This document shows, in pieces, positions 1 through 7,270 of a DNA stretch of 64,000 bases. Position 1 is the stretch's first letter, and each line of letters begins with the position of its first letter. A program made the translations under genes and the position numbers. This DNA is from Vibrio tubiashii (GTDB lineage Bacteria > Pseudomonadota > Gammaproteobacteria > Enterobacterales > Vibrionaceae), in the NCBI RefSeq assembly GCF_028551255.1, contig NZ_CP117029.1, forward strand, positions 2,790,001 to 2,854,000, written 5' to 3'. The notes below the pieces were generated by a model, which saw only the letters and a program-made list of their open reading frames with translations, was not told the DNA's origin and ran no database searches.

Positions 1-85
1 AATAGCACCGTTACGCTGCTCTCTGAAATCACATAGTGTGGTTCTAAACAAACTGTTATGCCTGATTTTTAAGGAGACATAGAAC

Positions 86-208
86 ATGGCAAAAGGTAAA
101 AGCGGACGTGGTCCATCAAGTCATCCGGGTAATGGCGGAAACTGGCCCTCAACAACAGGAAATAAATCTGGGGGAGGTCGCGGAAACGCACCTTCGAAGA
201 AAGGCTAA
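86..208 (+). CDS. Small Gly-rich basic protein, 40 residues
   Basis: This short ORF has a strong Shine-Dalgarno (AAGGAG at 71-76, nine bases before the ATG) and a clean stop, so I treat it as a real gene. The product is full of Gly, Ser, Asn and Lys, starts MAKGKSGRGP, contains a GGGRG stretch and ends in PSKKG. It has no hydrophobic core and is probably disordered. It is the first visible gene of a + strand set that includes a JAMM metalloprotease-like protein, and the next gene starts 42 bases later. I know no function. It could be a tag, substrate, RNA-binding peptide or small regulator of the set. The ribosome site and codon structure are seen; the role is unknown. Confidence 0.7.
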   Translation: MAKGKSGRGPSSHPGNGGNWPSTTGNKSGGGRGNAPSKKG

Positions 209-221
209 GCGAGTGAAGAAC

Positions 222-239
222 GGGCCTGTTTTCAGGCCC
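222..239 (+). promoter_or_regulatory. Stem-loop directly before the 535-residue gene
   Basis: A perfect 7-bp GC-rich stem (GGGCCTG, loop TTTT, CAGGCCC) lies between the small Gly-rich gene and the ATG at 251. There is no T-run after it, so it is a poor intrinsic terminator. It may set mRNA stability or translation of the next gene, which has no visible ribosome-binding site of its own. Confidence 0.5.
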
Positions 240-250
240 ATAAAAATATC

Positions 251-1858
251 ATGACAGTTAAACAATATCGTTTCCCCACTATCGGTGAAGTCGTTAAAGA
301 GCTCTTTAATGCAACAGGAATTCTTCCACAAAAACACGCTCAGACTTCGGTTGTTATGGATGAAAAACACAAAAAAACCATCCAAAAAAGTCTAGAAAGA
401 CTAGCTAAAGAAGATTCAAAAATTGACTCGCAACTCGATGACGCACTCGATATTTTTTCTAATATTCTTTATGAGTTAGTAGAAGATGAGAAACTGACTT
501 TAGCGTTTATGGCATCGGTACAAGATACACTTGCGCAATATAAGGACTTGGTTCGTGGTGAAGGGACGTATCTTTCTCTCGCAGACACTATCAGATGGGT
601 CATTCCAAATAGGCTAATTGATCGTGTCCTAACCTGCCTATTTAAAAATAGTCTTGCCTTCCAAGTAAACCATTTTAATAGTGAGTTGCCTGATAACACA
701 TTTTGGTGGCTCCCTGAGTATGATCATCGGCGCGATAATTGGTGTTTTCCTCTAACCAAGACATGGCAATGGATATATACCACTCAAGGTATGTCTCAAA
801 CTAGATTTCATAATCCTATGAGAGATGACTCTTCTTATCAATTTGATAATGAGCTTATTGAGAAGTATAAGAAATATGAACGTAACCTTGAAAATGCACA
901 ACGATGGACGAGTGGTAAACAGTTACCTAACATCCATGCACTAGTCAAAAACTTAGATGAATCGTTGGCCGCTTCATCTTATTGTTTCGATGAAAACATG
1001 ATGCAGTACAAGTGCTATAAAATGATGCTTTTAATCAGTAGGCTGACTACATCTATCACCAAATCAATTCAAAAAAGCTACGGTAATGATTTTCTGGTTC
1101 AATTGATTCGAGATATTAAAAAACAGCATCGCCGTTACAAAATAGAAACATTGAGCTTTGAAGTCGACATCCACAAGGCGCTCACCTCGGTCTCAACTCA
1201 ACACACAGAATATCTACAAGCATGGCGTGACCTAACTCAATATTTTTGGGGGTTGCGTGCCGATAACCTCATAAAAAACCTATCAAAAGTTGAAAGATAT
1301 TTAAAGCAGCATGGCTCTCAACTCAGTAAACATAGACGGACCAAAGTTTTAATCAATAATTTAGGTGCATCGAATGTTTACGCCCTAGTTAATCAAACCA
1401 AACATAGTCCGAAAGCGTCGATTCCGACAATGTTCCCGAATCTCTTTACACATGGGCTCAATTTAAAAAGCAAAGCAGTATCCTTACAAGAGATCCAAGG
1501 TTACAAGCAAGAGGTTGAATCTGCCAAGCTGCATGACAGGCTTGGCTGGATAGTAGAGTGGGCAACCGCCACTTACTACTACAGAAAGGAAGCTTATAAC
1601 GATGCTCACTTACACTACTCACAGGCTTTTAAACTTGCGCGTTATGTGGCGGGGAACCAGCAACACCTTCTAGTGAATCAGTACATTGAGAGCTGCGCTA
1701 AAGTACAGGATTATCGGGAATTTAAGAAAGCGGTCGCATGGGCAAACTACCTTGACATTAAAGTTCGTTGGTTGCGATCTTTTAAGAACCCCGAAACAGA
1801 AGAGAACCTTCGTTTTTTATACCGTTTTATGGGAATAACTAGATATTGGAGGCTTTGA
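251..1858 (+). CDS. Unknown protein, XRE-like HTH signature and TPR-like C-terminus
   Basis: 535 residues; I do not recognise the family. No signal peptide or membrane segment is evident. Around residues 211-238 there is a W-x2-G-x3-P-x4-L pattern (W219, G222, P226) resembling the last helices of XRE-type helix-turn-helix domains. The last 100 residues or so (Trp/Tyr/Ala-rich amphipathic helices, about 430-535) look like two or three TPR-type repeats. The ATG at 251 follows AT-rich sequence with no Shine-Dalgarno and a hairpin ends 12 bases upstream. The next in-frame Met (residue 36) has none either. It lies between the Gly-rich peptide and a pair of genes including a JAMM protein, suggesting a shared function. 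A regulator or sensor/scaffold is a guess. Confidence 0.75.
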   Translation: MTVKQYRFPTIGEVVKELFNATGILPQKHAQTSVVMDEKHKKTIQKSLERLAKEDSKIDSQLDDALDIFSNILYELVEDEKLTLAFMASVQDTLAQYKDLVRGEGTYLSLADTIRWVIPNRLIDRVLTCLFKNSLAFQVNHFNSELPDNTFWWLPEYDHRRDNWCFPLTKTWQWIYTTQGMSQTRFHNPMRDDSSYQFDNELIEKYKKYERNLENAQRWTSGKQLPNIHALVKNLDESLAASSYCFDENMMQYKCYKMMLLISRLTTSITKSIQKSYGNDFLVQLIRDIKKQHRRYKIETLSFEVDIHKALTSVSTQHTEYLQAWRDLTQYFWGLRADNLIKNLSKVERYLKQHGSQLSKHRRTKVLINNLGASNVYALVNQTKHSPKASIPTMFPNLFTHGLNLKSKAVSLQEIQGYKQEVESAKLHDRLGWIVEWATATYYYRKEAYNDAHLHYSQAFKLARYVAGNQQHLLVNQYIESCAKVQDYREFKKAVAWANYLDIKVRWLRSFKNPETEENLRFLYRFMGITRYWRL

Positions 1859-1899
1859 CAGAGAACAATTGAGTAAAAATCTTTCGAACAAAATTTTGT

Positions 1900-1932
1900 T
1901 ACATCAACTTAGTGTTCAAGTAAGTTGATGTA
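1900..1932 (+). repeat. Perfect 12-bp inverted repeat
   Basis: TACATCAACTTA at 1900-1911 is repeated exactly as its reverse complement at 1921-1932 with a 9-base loop. It sits 42 bases after the 535-residue gene and is not followed by a T-run. It may be a weak terminator or 3' stabiliser for the upstream transcript, or an operator for the next gene. Confidence 0.6.
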
Positions 1933-2011
1933 GAGTGATTTACTGATCTTGAGCCTCACATAACGACTTGAGTTTTCGTCAAAAACGTCAGATTTTTCTC
2001 AGAAGTGGGTA

Positions 2012-2036
2012 TATATTAGTGCAACAAAATGCACTA
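2012..2036 (+). promoter_or_regulatory. Candidate -10 element and small operator-like repeat
   Basis: A TATATT box at 2012-2017 runs straight into TAGTGC-N8-GCACTA (2017-2036), a 6-bp inverted repeat between the possible -10 and the ribosome site of the next gene. With the 183-base gap before this gene it suggests a separate, repressible promoter. This is inference from pattern only. Confidence 0.3.
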
Positions 2037-2050
2037 CTAGGATGGACACT

Positions 2051-2932
2051 ATGTCATATACGGGTTACCAAGAAATATCCATAGAACAACTCGAAGAGCT
2101 TGAAAACGAAAGGCTAGAGCTTATTGAAGGCTTCAAAGAGCATCTTGCCTTGTTTTGTAAACTCCTAAACGTCGATTTAGACCAACAAGCAGCTGTAGAT
2201 TCGATAAGTAGATCAACACAGGTGCGTCTTTCTTCTCATAAACATATTCCAGAGAAGAAAGATGGCATGCCTATCGCAGGCCAAGGTTACTTAAGCGTAA
2301 AAATGAGGGAAAAGGTCAAATCTGAGGCTTCAGCTATTGTTACCAACCTTGCCCGCGACATTGCAAACTCATCACAAAAGCTACTAGTCAACGATATCAT
2401 CTTGCGAGGTTCACCTGAATCAATCGCCGAAAAGCTTACTCTTCATTGCCAGTTCGGCCATAAACGATTCTACGATGTAGACCCAATCCCCAACGTCCCA
2501 TCTGTTCATCATTATGAGGTAGATGCTTTTTCTAAGCGCCATCTTCTGGATAAAGTAAAAGAGCACTATGTAAGCCGATATCACCGATATAGACTTTGGG
2601 ATGGAAAGGCGATCGCCCACTTAACCAGCTATCTTTTTACCGAAAAAAGCCAAGCTCACCCTTTCCATCAAAGTCCTAACTTGATTCACCTGTTAGACGA
2701 CGACCCGAATCCAATTCAAAAAGAATGGTTCAAACGTGAGTGTCTTGATTGCTGGTTAGAGTTTCAGGAAGCACCGCCTTCACATGCCTATACCGAGCTC
2801 GCGTACCCAGACGATAACGGTGTTATTTTCGACGAATATATACCTTTAACTATGGTTGGCGAAGACGTTTGGAATGCACTGTATGAGCGCTATCAAAACA
2901 AACTTGAAGAGCACATCAAGTATTCTGTTTAG
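2051..2932 (+). CDS. Unknown cytoplasmic protein of the island cargo
   Basis: 293 residues from the second ATG. I prefer it over the ATG at 2042 because AGGATGG at 2039-2045 would serve as its Shine-Dalgarno. The first 35 residues form a charged, Leu-rich helix (likely coiled coil). The rest is soluble, rich in His, Tyr and acidic residues, with C-x2-C near residue 230 (EC-LDC) that is too little for a zinc site. No known catalytic motif is visible, and I see no E2-type Cys/HPN pattern although the neighbour is a JAMM protein. The JAMM gene follows 53 bases later on the same strand, so the two are probably co-transcribed. Function unknown. Confidence 0.72.
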   Translation: MSYTGYQEISIEQLEELENERLELIEGFKEHLALFCKLLNVDLDQQAAVDSISRSTQVRLSSHKHIPEKKDGMPIAGQGYLSVKMREKVKSEASAIVTNLARDIANSSQKLLVNDIILRGSPESIAEKLTLHCQFGHKRFYDVDPIPNVPSVHHYEVDAFSKRHLLDKVKEHYVSRYHRYRLWDGKAIAHLTSYLFTEKSQAHPFHQSPNLIHLLDDDPNPIQKEWFKRECLDCWLEFQEAPPSHAYTELAYPDDNGVIFDEYIPLTMVGEDVWNALYERYQNKLEEHIKYSV

Positions 2933-2985
2933 TGCGCAATTACATACCCTATCAAGTGCTTTGAAGAGACTAAAAAGGACAATCA

Positions 2986-3777
2986 ATGACAGCAACTATT
3001 TCTGTAACCAAAAGTGCAGTATTCGAATTAATCATGGCGGGCATAGAGGCATACGCAGTCAAACACCAAGGTAGCAAACATGTCTCTGTTGAAACGGGAG
3101 CTCTTCTATGGGGCTACGTTAATAAAACCCATCCATTTAAGTGTACGGTGAAGCATGTCTCTGTTGAGACTTCAGCGAAGCGCACAAGATCGTCAGTTGA
3201 ATTCAGTAATGATTCACTGAGACTTAAAAAAGATATTGCCAAAGTGTTCGGAGAGCAACATCAATACATAGGCACAGCCCATTCTCATCCTTATCTACGG
3301 GAAGAGTTCGTTGATGCAGCAAAGATCAGGAAAGAAAAGAGATATCAGTTGTCTGCCCCTGACCATAACTGTGAGTACGGTAATCCAGAAATCGAAATCG
3401 GCGGCAAATCCTATAGCGTATCTCTTATACTCACTCTTCACGCGATGATGAAAGCGAACGATAAGAAAGATCAGTCTTCTATTGGAGAACCAATGATTGA
3501 GTTTTCCCTTGGTAATATCAAGTGCTGGCTCTATGGAAGAGTTTTCGAGCATAAAGTGAAATCGTCGCTTAGTGACGAAGAGCGCAAATCTTTTGGATGC
3601 TATGACCTCCCCCTAAGCAAATTCAGTGACGATGATATTGTTCCAGTGCCTATCAACACTGAGCTGAAAAGTGATGTTTTTATCGACACATTGTGGAAGG
3701 ACTTTGGTAGATTGACCTTCTCCGGAAACAAGTCTGAATATGATGTAGCTGCTGTTTCAGAACGACGATGGAGATGA
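2986..3777 (+). CDS. JAMM/MPN (JAB) metalloprotease-like protein
   Basis: 263 residues, strong ribosome site (AAAAGGA). The JAMM zinc-site residues are all present: Glu36 (in VETGALLWG), the HSHP motif with His99 and His101, and S-x2-D with Ser123 and Asp126. The usual spacing between HxHP and SxxD is about six residues; here it is about twenty, so there is a charged insertion (residues 104-122) in the active-site loop. JAMM proteins cut isopeptide or peptide bonds behind ubiquitin-like modifiers, or process sulfur-carrier proteins. No E1, E2 or ubiquitin-fold gene is visible, but upstream genes lie outside the window. An unusual feature is that the peptide KHVSVET occurs twice (31-37 and 57-62 region), encoded by near-identical DNA. 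Fold call is firm; substrate unknown. Confidence 0.8.
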   Translation: MTATISVTKSAVFELIMAGIEAYAVKHQGSKHVSVETGALLWGYVNKTHPFKCTVKHVSVETSAKRTRSSVEFSNDSLRLKKDIAKVFGEQHQYIGTAHSHPYLREEFVDAAKIRKEKRYQLSAPDHNCEYGNPEIEIGGKSYSVSLILTLHAMMKANDKKDQSSIGEPMIEFSLGNIKCWLYGRVFEHKVKSSLSDEERKSFGCYDLPLSKFSDDDIVPVPINTELKSDVFIDTLWKDFGRLTFSGNKSEYDVAAVSERRWR

Positions 3778-3810
3778 AAGCTATAGTATTGGATTCTGAT
3801 TAAGTTCGAG

Positions 3811-3866
3811 AATAACGCTAGTTAAGGTGGCCTGAAATGTAGAGGTCGGGCGCCTTAATCAGCAAA
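3811..3866 (-). repeat. Possible degenerate attC site
   Basis: The + strand reads ATAACGCTAGTTAAGGTG, closely matching the end shared by the clear attC sites further right (TAACGCCCTGTTAAGGT at 5146). It is followed by a partly complementary arm (GGCGCCTTAATCAGC), so it folds back on itself. The opposite core site is not recognisable. If real, it would be the attC of the gene at 3969-4439. Confidence 0.35.
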
Positions 3867-3968
3867 GCAAGGGAGATTTACGGAGTAACAAAGGGGAGGC
3901 GGTTCAATGGTGTAAAAACACTACTTAGACAAAAAGAAACAACTCCGCTCCATTTATCTCAACAATAA

Positions 3969-4439
3969 CTAGCAAATAGAACTCAAGGATCTGACTTTAG
4001 ATATAAGCTCATCAGTGACACCAAGGCCCCAATTTGAAACCAGATAGCGTTCATCTACTAAATCGGGACCACAGTCCCCACAAGCATACCAAGACGCATT
4101 CAACGTAAACGCATGAGATAGCATTCTTCTCACAGGGTCACTATCATCCAAACGGCTTCTTATAGTTACATCTGGAGCCAATTCATCGGCATTAAACAAC
4201 CCAGCCTCAATAAGCAGGGTTCGACTGTACTTGGTACCAAGGGGGTAGAGCTTAAATCCTGACTCTACAGCAGCCCTACGAAGCCTTTCAATACCTGCTA
4301 GGTCAGGTGTTACCGCATTGAGTAAGTTGACTGGAGAGCCACAACGCCACCTTTCATAGGCATGTAAAATGCTTTTGTCACTTCGTAAGTACTGTTGAGA
4401 ATAGAAAAGGCTGAATGTATCAAAGTACAAAATTTTCAT
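3969..4439 (-). CDS. Hypothetical protein, possibly HAD-like
   Basis: 156 residues starting MKILYFDTFSLF. The N-terminal hydrophobic strand with an Asp, and the spacing to a C-terminal Trp/Gly/Leu-rich segment (ACGDCGPDL, then WGLGVTDELI), resemble the small HAD-like domain proteins linked to RNA repair. However, the DxDG nucleophile motif is replaced (FDTFS), so a phosphatase activity would be doubtful. It lies between the + strand cargo and a cassette array, on the same strand as the cassettes, with a possible damaged attC downstream. It may itself be a cassette gene. No good Shine-Dalgarno is visible before the ATG. Family assignment is tentative. Confidence 0.6.
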   Translation of the reverse strand: MKILYFDTFSLFYSQQYLRSDKSILHAYERWRCGSPVNLLNAVTPDLAGIERLRRAAVESGFKLYPLGTKYSRTLLIEAGLFNADELAPDVTIRSRLDDSDPVRRMLSHAFTLNASWYACGDCGPDLVDERYLVSNWGLGVTDELISKVRSLSSIC

Positions 4440-4552
4440 TGGTTAACTTTCTATAAACAGAGCATAGCCTTATCGTACACTCAACTTTGATAAGTAATAC
4501 TAGATATTATACATCTACAGATTAGCCCGATTAGAGTTAACTGTATGTATTG

Positions 4553-5110
4553 TCACTTTAGTTCTTTACGAACCCAAGGAGCTTTCGCATGCTTGCCGTC
4601 ACCTTTTGGTAGATCCTTTCGTGCAATCAGCTTCGCTTCAAACGTAAAGTCTGTAGATATTTTTACTATTAATAGCTTGTTGAAATTCCCTGCGCGTTTA
4701 ACCCTAACTTCATCTTTGCTTTTCTCAGGAGATATAGTTTTTATCTCGATGAAGTCATTCCCTAGCTTTCCGTCAGAGCCTTTAGTGTGCGGTTTATGCC
4801 GCTTAATACCATACTCAATTTCAGCATATAACTCACCCAACTCACCCCAAATCTGTAAATAACGATTTGTAAGCTTGTAAAATGCTTCGGCACTGTCAAC
4901 TAATTCTTCAAAAATCGACGCTAACTCAGGGTTAATTTCAGGTTTATCCAGACTGAAATTGCTATCTATGACTTCCCAATCATCAGAAGAATACCCAAAA
5001 TCATCTGGGTCGAACTCATAAGGGTTATATCCACAGGCTGCTGCTTCTGCTATTTGATCAGCACTATAACCTTTGTTGTACATATCATGTAAATGCTCCC
5101 AGTCTCCCAT
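4553..5110 (-). CDS. Integron cassette gene, PD-(D/E)XK-like nuclease fold
   Basis: 185 residues, with a clear ribosome site (AAAGGAGAG) before the ATG. The N-terminal half is acidic and Tyr/Asn-rich (DM-NKGYS, then NPYEFDPDDFG). The C-terminal half holds the likely catalytic core: a helix GELGELYAEIE followed by GSDGKLGNDFIEIKT, i.e. an upstream Glu, then D and E-x-K, the pattern of PD-(D/E)XK restriction-endonuclease-like domains. The attC site of the upstream cassette ends just before its leader, so the gene starts a new cassette; its own 3' attC is not recognisable. Nuclease fold is inferred from motif order. A defence or toxin role is possible but not shown. Confidence 0.68.
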   Translation of the reverse strand: MGDWEHLHDMYNKGYSADQIAEAAACGYNPYEFDPDDFGYSSDDWEVIDSNFSLDKPEINPELASIFEELVDSAEAFYKLTNRYLQIWGELGELYAEIEYGIKRHKPHTKGSDGKLGNDFIEIKTISPEKSKDEVRVKRAGNFNKLLIVKISTDFTFEAKLIARKDLPKGDGKHAKAPWVRKELK

Positions 5111-5142
5111 ATTCTCTCCTTTAGCTAAACCTGAACGTAAAT

Positions 5143-5220
5143 CCCTAACGCCCTGTTAAGGTATGAGCAACGCATGGCAAAAATGCCAAGTGTTGCGAAT
5201 CACTCTTAAAATGTTTGTCA
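5143..5220 (-). repeat. attC site 1 (Vibrio type)
   Basis: On the - strand the site begins with TGACAAAC at the stop codon of the membrane-protein cassette and ends with the core GTTAGGG. Between them are the paired arms TTCGCAACACTTGGC and GCCATGCGTTGCTCATACC, the classic folded shape of Vibrio integron attC sites. The stop codon of the gene overlaps the site, as is common in cassettes. Confidence 0.9.
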
Positions 5221-5718
5221 TGTTTTATTTACTACGAGTAAATCAAATGAGTACCGAGCAAAAATAGATAGTATTACGGCGACCCCAAGGAAATAAATGC
5301 TAGAAAGCAACCTTTCATAAGCCCCCTCCAATCCAAATTCTGGATAAAACTGTACTAGCCACAATCCGAATAGTAAGCCTGAAATTGTTCGAATTGCATT
5401 GAGCGGTTGATTGACAATAAACACATAGACTTTACGAAGCCTAGAACGCTCGATACGCTTGAACTTGTATGCTTTTGCGACAAACCAAACTACTATACTC
5501 AATGGTGCAGACAATACAAACCACATGTTGATACTATCCATATCAACGAGAACTTCAGACAAGAACCACTCAATCATAGTTGGAACAGTAGTCTCTAGCG
5601 TGATGTAACCGACTTGATAAGAAGCTAGAAAAATGCACACAAATGCTGGAAATGGCAACCATGTATACGTCATTTTAATCAGTTCTTTCTTCAGTTGTAG
5701 CTTTATGATTTTTCGCAC
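5218..5718 (-). CDS. Integron cassette gene, small four-helix membrane protein
   Basis: 166 residues from a GTG at 5718, chosen because AAGGAGAG lies six bases upstream. A longer TTG-started reading would translate the attC core, which is unlikely. Four hydrophobic stretches are visible (about residues 18-38, 58-78, 100-120 and 128-150), with a basic loop (KFKRIERSRLRK) after the second, so it is probably an inner-membrane protein. I see no catalytic motif. Its stop codon is part of attC site 1 and attC site 2 lies just upstream, so it is a complete cassette. Function unknown. Confidence 0.7.
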   Translation of the reverse strand: MRKIIKLQLKKELIKMTYTWLPFPAFVCIFLASYQVGYITLETTVPTMIEWFLSEVLVDMDSINMWFVLSAPLSIVVWFVAKAYKFKRIERSRLRKVYVFIVNQPLNAIRTISGLLFGLWLVQFYPEFGLEGAYERLLSSIYFLGVAVILSIFARYSFDLLVVNKT

Positions 5719-5735
5719 TTTTCTCTCCTTAAAAC

Positions 5736-5855
5736 ATAACGTCAATTTAAGGTATGAACAACGCTAACATCTTATCTAACGAATTGTTTCCTAAATACTA
5801 AACCAACTTGAAATGAATGCGTCAAGCCTGTAAATCACTCTTAAATTTATTGTCA
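5736..5855 (-). repeat. attC site 2
   Basis: On the - strand it runs from TGACAATAAATTTAAGAGTG at the stop of the AAA ATPase gene to the core GTTATGT. The outer arms (TTAAGAGTGATTTAC and GTTGTTCATACCTTAAA) match those of attC site 1, with a longer variable centre, giving about 120 bases. Confidence 0.82.
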
Positions 5856-6401
5856 GCCATCGCTCATTTTGCTGATGATGAACTGTGCTCTTGCTTTGAC
5901 TGAAATCTTAGGGACTTCAATTAAGTCATAGCCAAATTTAATATATGCACTCACTATTTCATGATATGTCGCTATTGCTTCAGCAAAGTCCTGCTTTCGC
6001 TCAGCGTCATTCTTGTAGATTTCTTCCCAAGGCGGAAAAATGAAAATTTTACGGCAATAAGTCAGTTCACCACATTTCGCTAACAAAAGATCCGATATAG
6101 GTATACGCTCAAACTTACTGTATCCATACGAGTCGATAATACTTCGGTCGAAAAACGTAATTTCAGTACCACCATAGTTTTCGTAATTGTCGATTTCTTC
6201 AATGACCATTTCGTCGCGGAATGCGGCCTTGTCCAACCAAGGTAATGCTGTGCCTTGCAATTCTACTTGGGCTTGGATAACTTTTCGCCCAACTTCAGGT
6301 GCACAGGCGTAACCCATTTGGCTCAGAAACTCGATAACTGAAGTCTTCCCTGACCCCGGACCACCTGTAAAAACTACTCGATTATTCAAACAAAACTCCA
6401 T
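5853..6401 (-). CDS. Integron cassette gene, AAA-type ATPase/kinase-like
   Basis: 182 residues from the ATG at 6401. A longer frame to 6455 would translate attC sequence and is rejected. A perfect Walker A (GGPGSGKTS) is at residues 13-21. A hydrophobic strand ending in FFDR (ITFFDRSIID) follows where Walker B is expected, then a strand IFIFPPWEEIYKND-like region, as in small AAA_28-type P-loop proteins related to nucleoside or nicotinamide kinases. Such proteins are frequent in Vibrio integron arrays. No Shine-Dalgarno is visible; the ATG lies five bases after the attC core, so it probably depends on array transcription. Substrate unknown. Confidence 0.82.
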   Translation of the reverse strand: MEFCLNNRVVFTGGPGSGKTSVIEFLSQMGYACAPEVGRKVIQAQVELQGTALPWLDKAAFRDEMVIEEIDNYENYGGTEITFFDRSIIDSYGYSKFERIPISDLLLAKCGELTYCRKIFIFPPWEEIYKNDAERKQDFAEAIATYHEIVSAYIKFGYDLIEVPKISVKARAQFIISKMSDG

Positions 6402-6405
6402 AGAC

Positions 6406-6531
6406 GTATAACGGCCTGTTAAAAGATGAGCAACGTAATACCGAAGCAGCCGCAAACCACCTTAATCACAAAAACCAACGCATAGTGAAAATGTCACGCG
6501 TAGCGCCCACCCTGTTGAACAGTTTGTTAAC
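6406..6531 (-). repeat. attC site 3 (VCR-like)
   Basis: On the - strand it starts GTTAACAAACTGTTCAACAG and ends with the core GTTATAC, preceded by GCTCATCTTTTAACAGGCC. Internal arms (ATGCGTTGG, GATTAAGGTGG, TTGCGGC) match the long Vibrio repeat type. The stop codon of the broken methyltransferase lies in its first core. Confidence 0.9.
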
Positions 6532-7030
6532 TGCACTTTTTTGCAATAACTAAACCATGGTTGCTACTACCAAGCAATGATGGCTCTACATACGTAACAA
6601 GGTGATACTTCAACCAAGCTTGATACTGCAGCTCGCTAAGTTTGTTCATCTCTTGACCAACAAAACGAGCATAACCATCTGTTGCAACGTGATTTTCGAC
6701 ACTAAACCCAGTGTGAACGGCTAGAGATTCAATTTAAGTCGGTTTAGCAAAGTAACCAGTTCTAAAAATGGGCCTACGTCAGGTGACCTAACTAAGCTAC
6801 TTGCATTTTAATCACTTCAAACAGTTGGAGGAGCTAAATCGTTAGACATTTTTGCGAGCAAACCTGAAACAAAGAAACGGCTGGTAGAGAGCCCCATTTG
6901 GTTTTAAAACTCGATGAGCTTCTCTCAGCACTGCCTCTCGGTCTGATTTTGATTGTATATGATAAAGCGGTCCCAATATTAATACGATATCGTGACTGTA
7001 ACTCTCGATAAAGCCGACGTCTGCCCCATA
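6527..7030 (-). pseudogene. Broken class I SAM methyltransferase (cassette remnant)
   Basis: Reading the - strand gives pieces of one methyltransferase in different frames: SHDIVLILGPLYHIQ, then DREAVLREAHRVLKPNG, the usual post-motif-I region of small-molecule methyltransferases. A frame change near 6,890 follows, then stops, and a C-terminal piece GYARFVGQEMNKL to LVIAKKCS ending in attC site 3. The N-terminal SAM-binding motif I is missing. At least one frameshift and one in-frame stop (near 6,737) make it non-functional. It was probably once a cassette gene. Confidence 0.75.
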
Positions 7031-7197
7031 TTACGCTGAGTGGAAGTGTGTTGAATCAGTCTAAGCAAGTAATTAGCCAAGAACAATCTAGGGCTACCGT
7101 CAGATCTAGTGCATTGAGATTACGAAGCTGAACTAATATCAGGTTAACTAATAATAGTTCTACAAGAAATATTAACTTGCAATTCAATGAGTTAATA

Positions 7198-7242
7198 GTT
7201 TGGGTAAGAAGTGGTAAATTACTTACCAATTCTTACCCAAAC
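7198..7242. repeat. Long inverted repeat after the recombinase operon
   Basis: GTTTGGGTAAGAA at 7198-7210 is mirrored exactly at 7230-7242. The arms extend to about 22 bases with two mismatches, meeting at the centre with almost no loop. It lies 28 bases beyond the stop of the last recombinase gene. Without a T-run it is a weak terminator candidate. It may be a binding or crossover site for the recombinases. Confidence 0.7.
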
Positions 7243-7270
7243 TCTTCTCATCGCTTTCGAAAACAATAAA

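Noticed and set aside
1..36. End of an open frame (STVTLLSEIT then TAG) at the left edge
   Set aside because: Only eleven codons are visible, too few to call a gene, although an upstream gene ending here is plausible.
2051..3777. Bil/CBASS-type ubiquitin-like conjugation system
   Set aside because: The JAMM protein fits, but no E1, E2 or ubiquitin-fold protein can be seen in the neighbouring genes.
5218..5745. Longer TTG start for the membrane cassette protein
   Set aside because: It would translate the attC core and ribosome site; the GTG at 5718 has proper spacing to AAGGAG.
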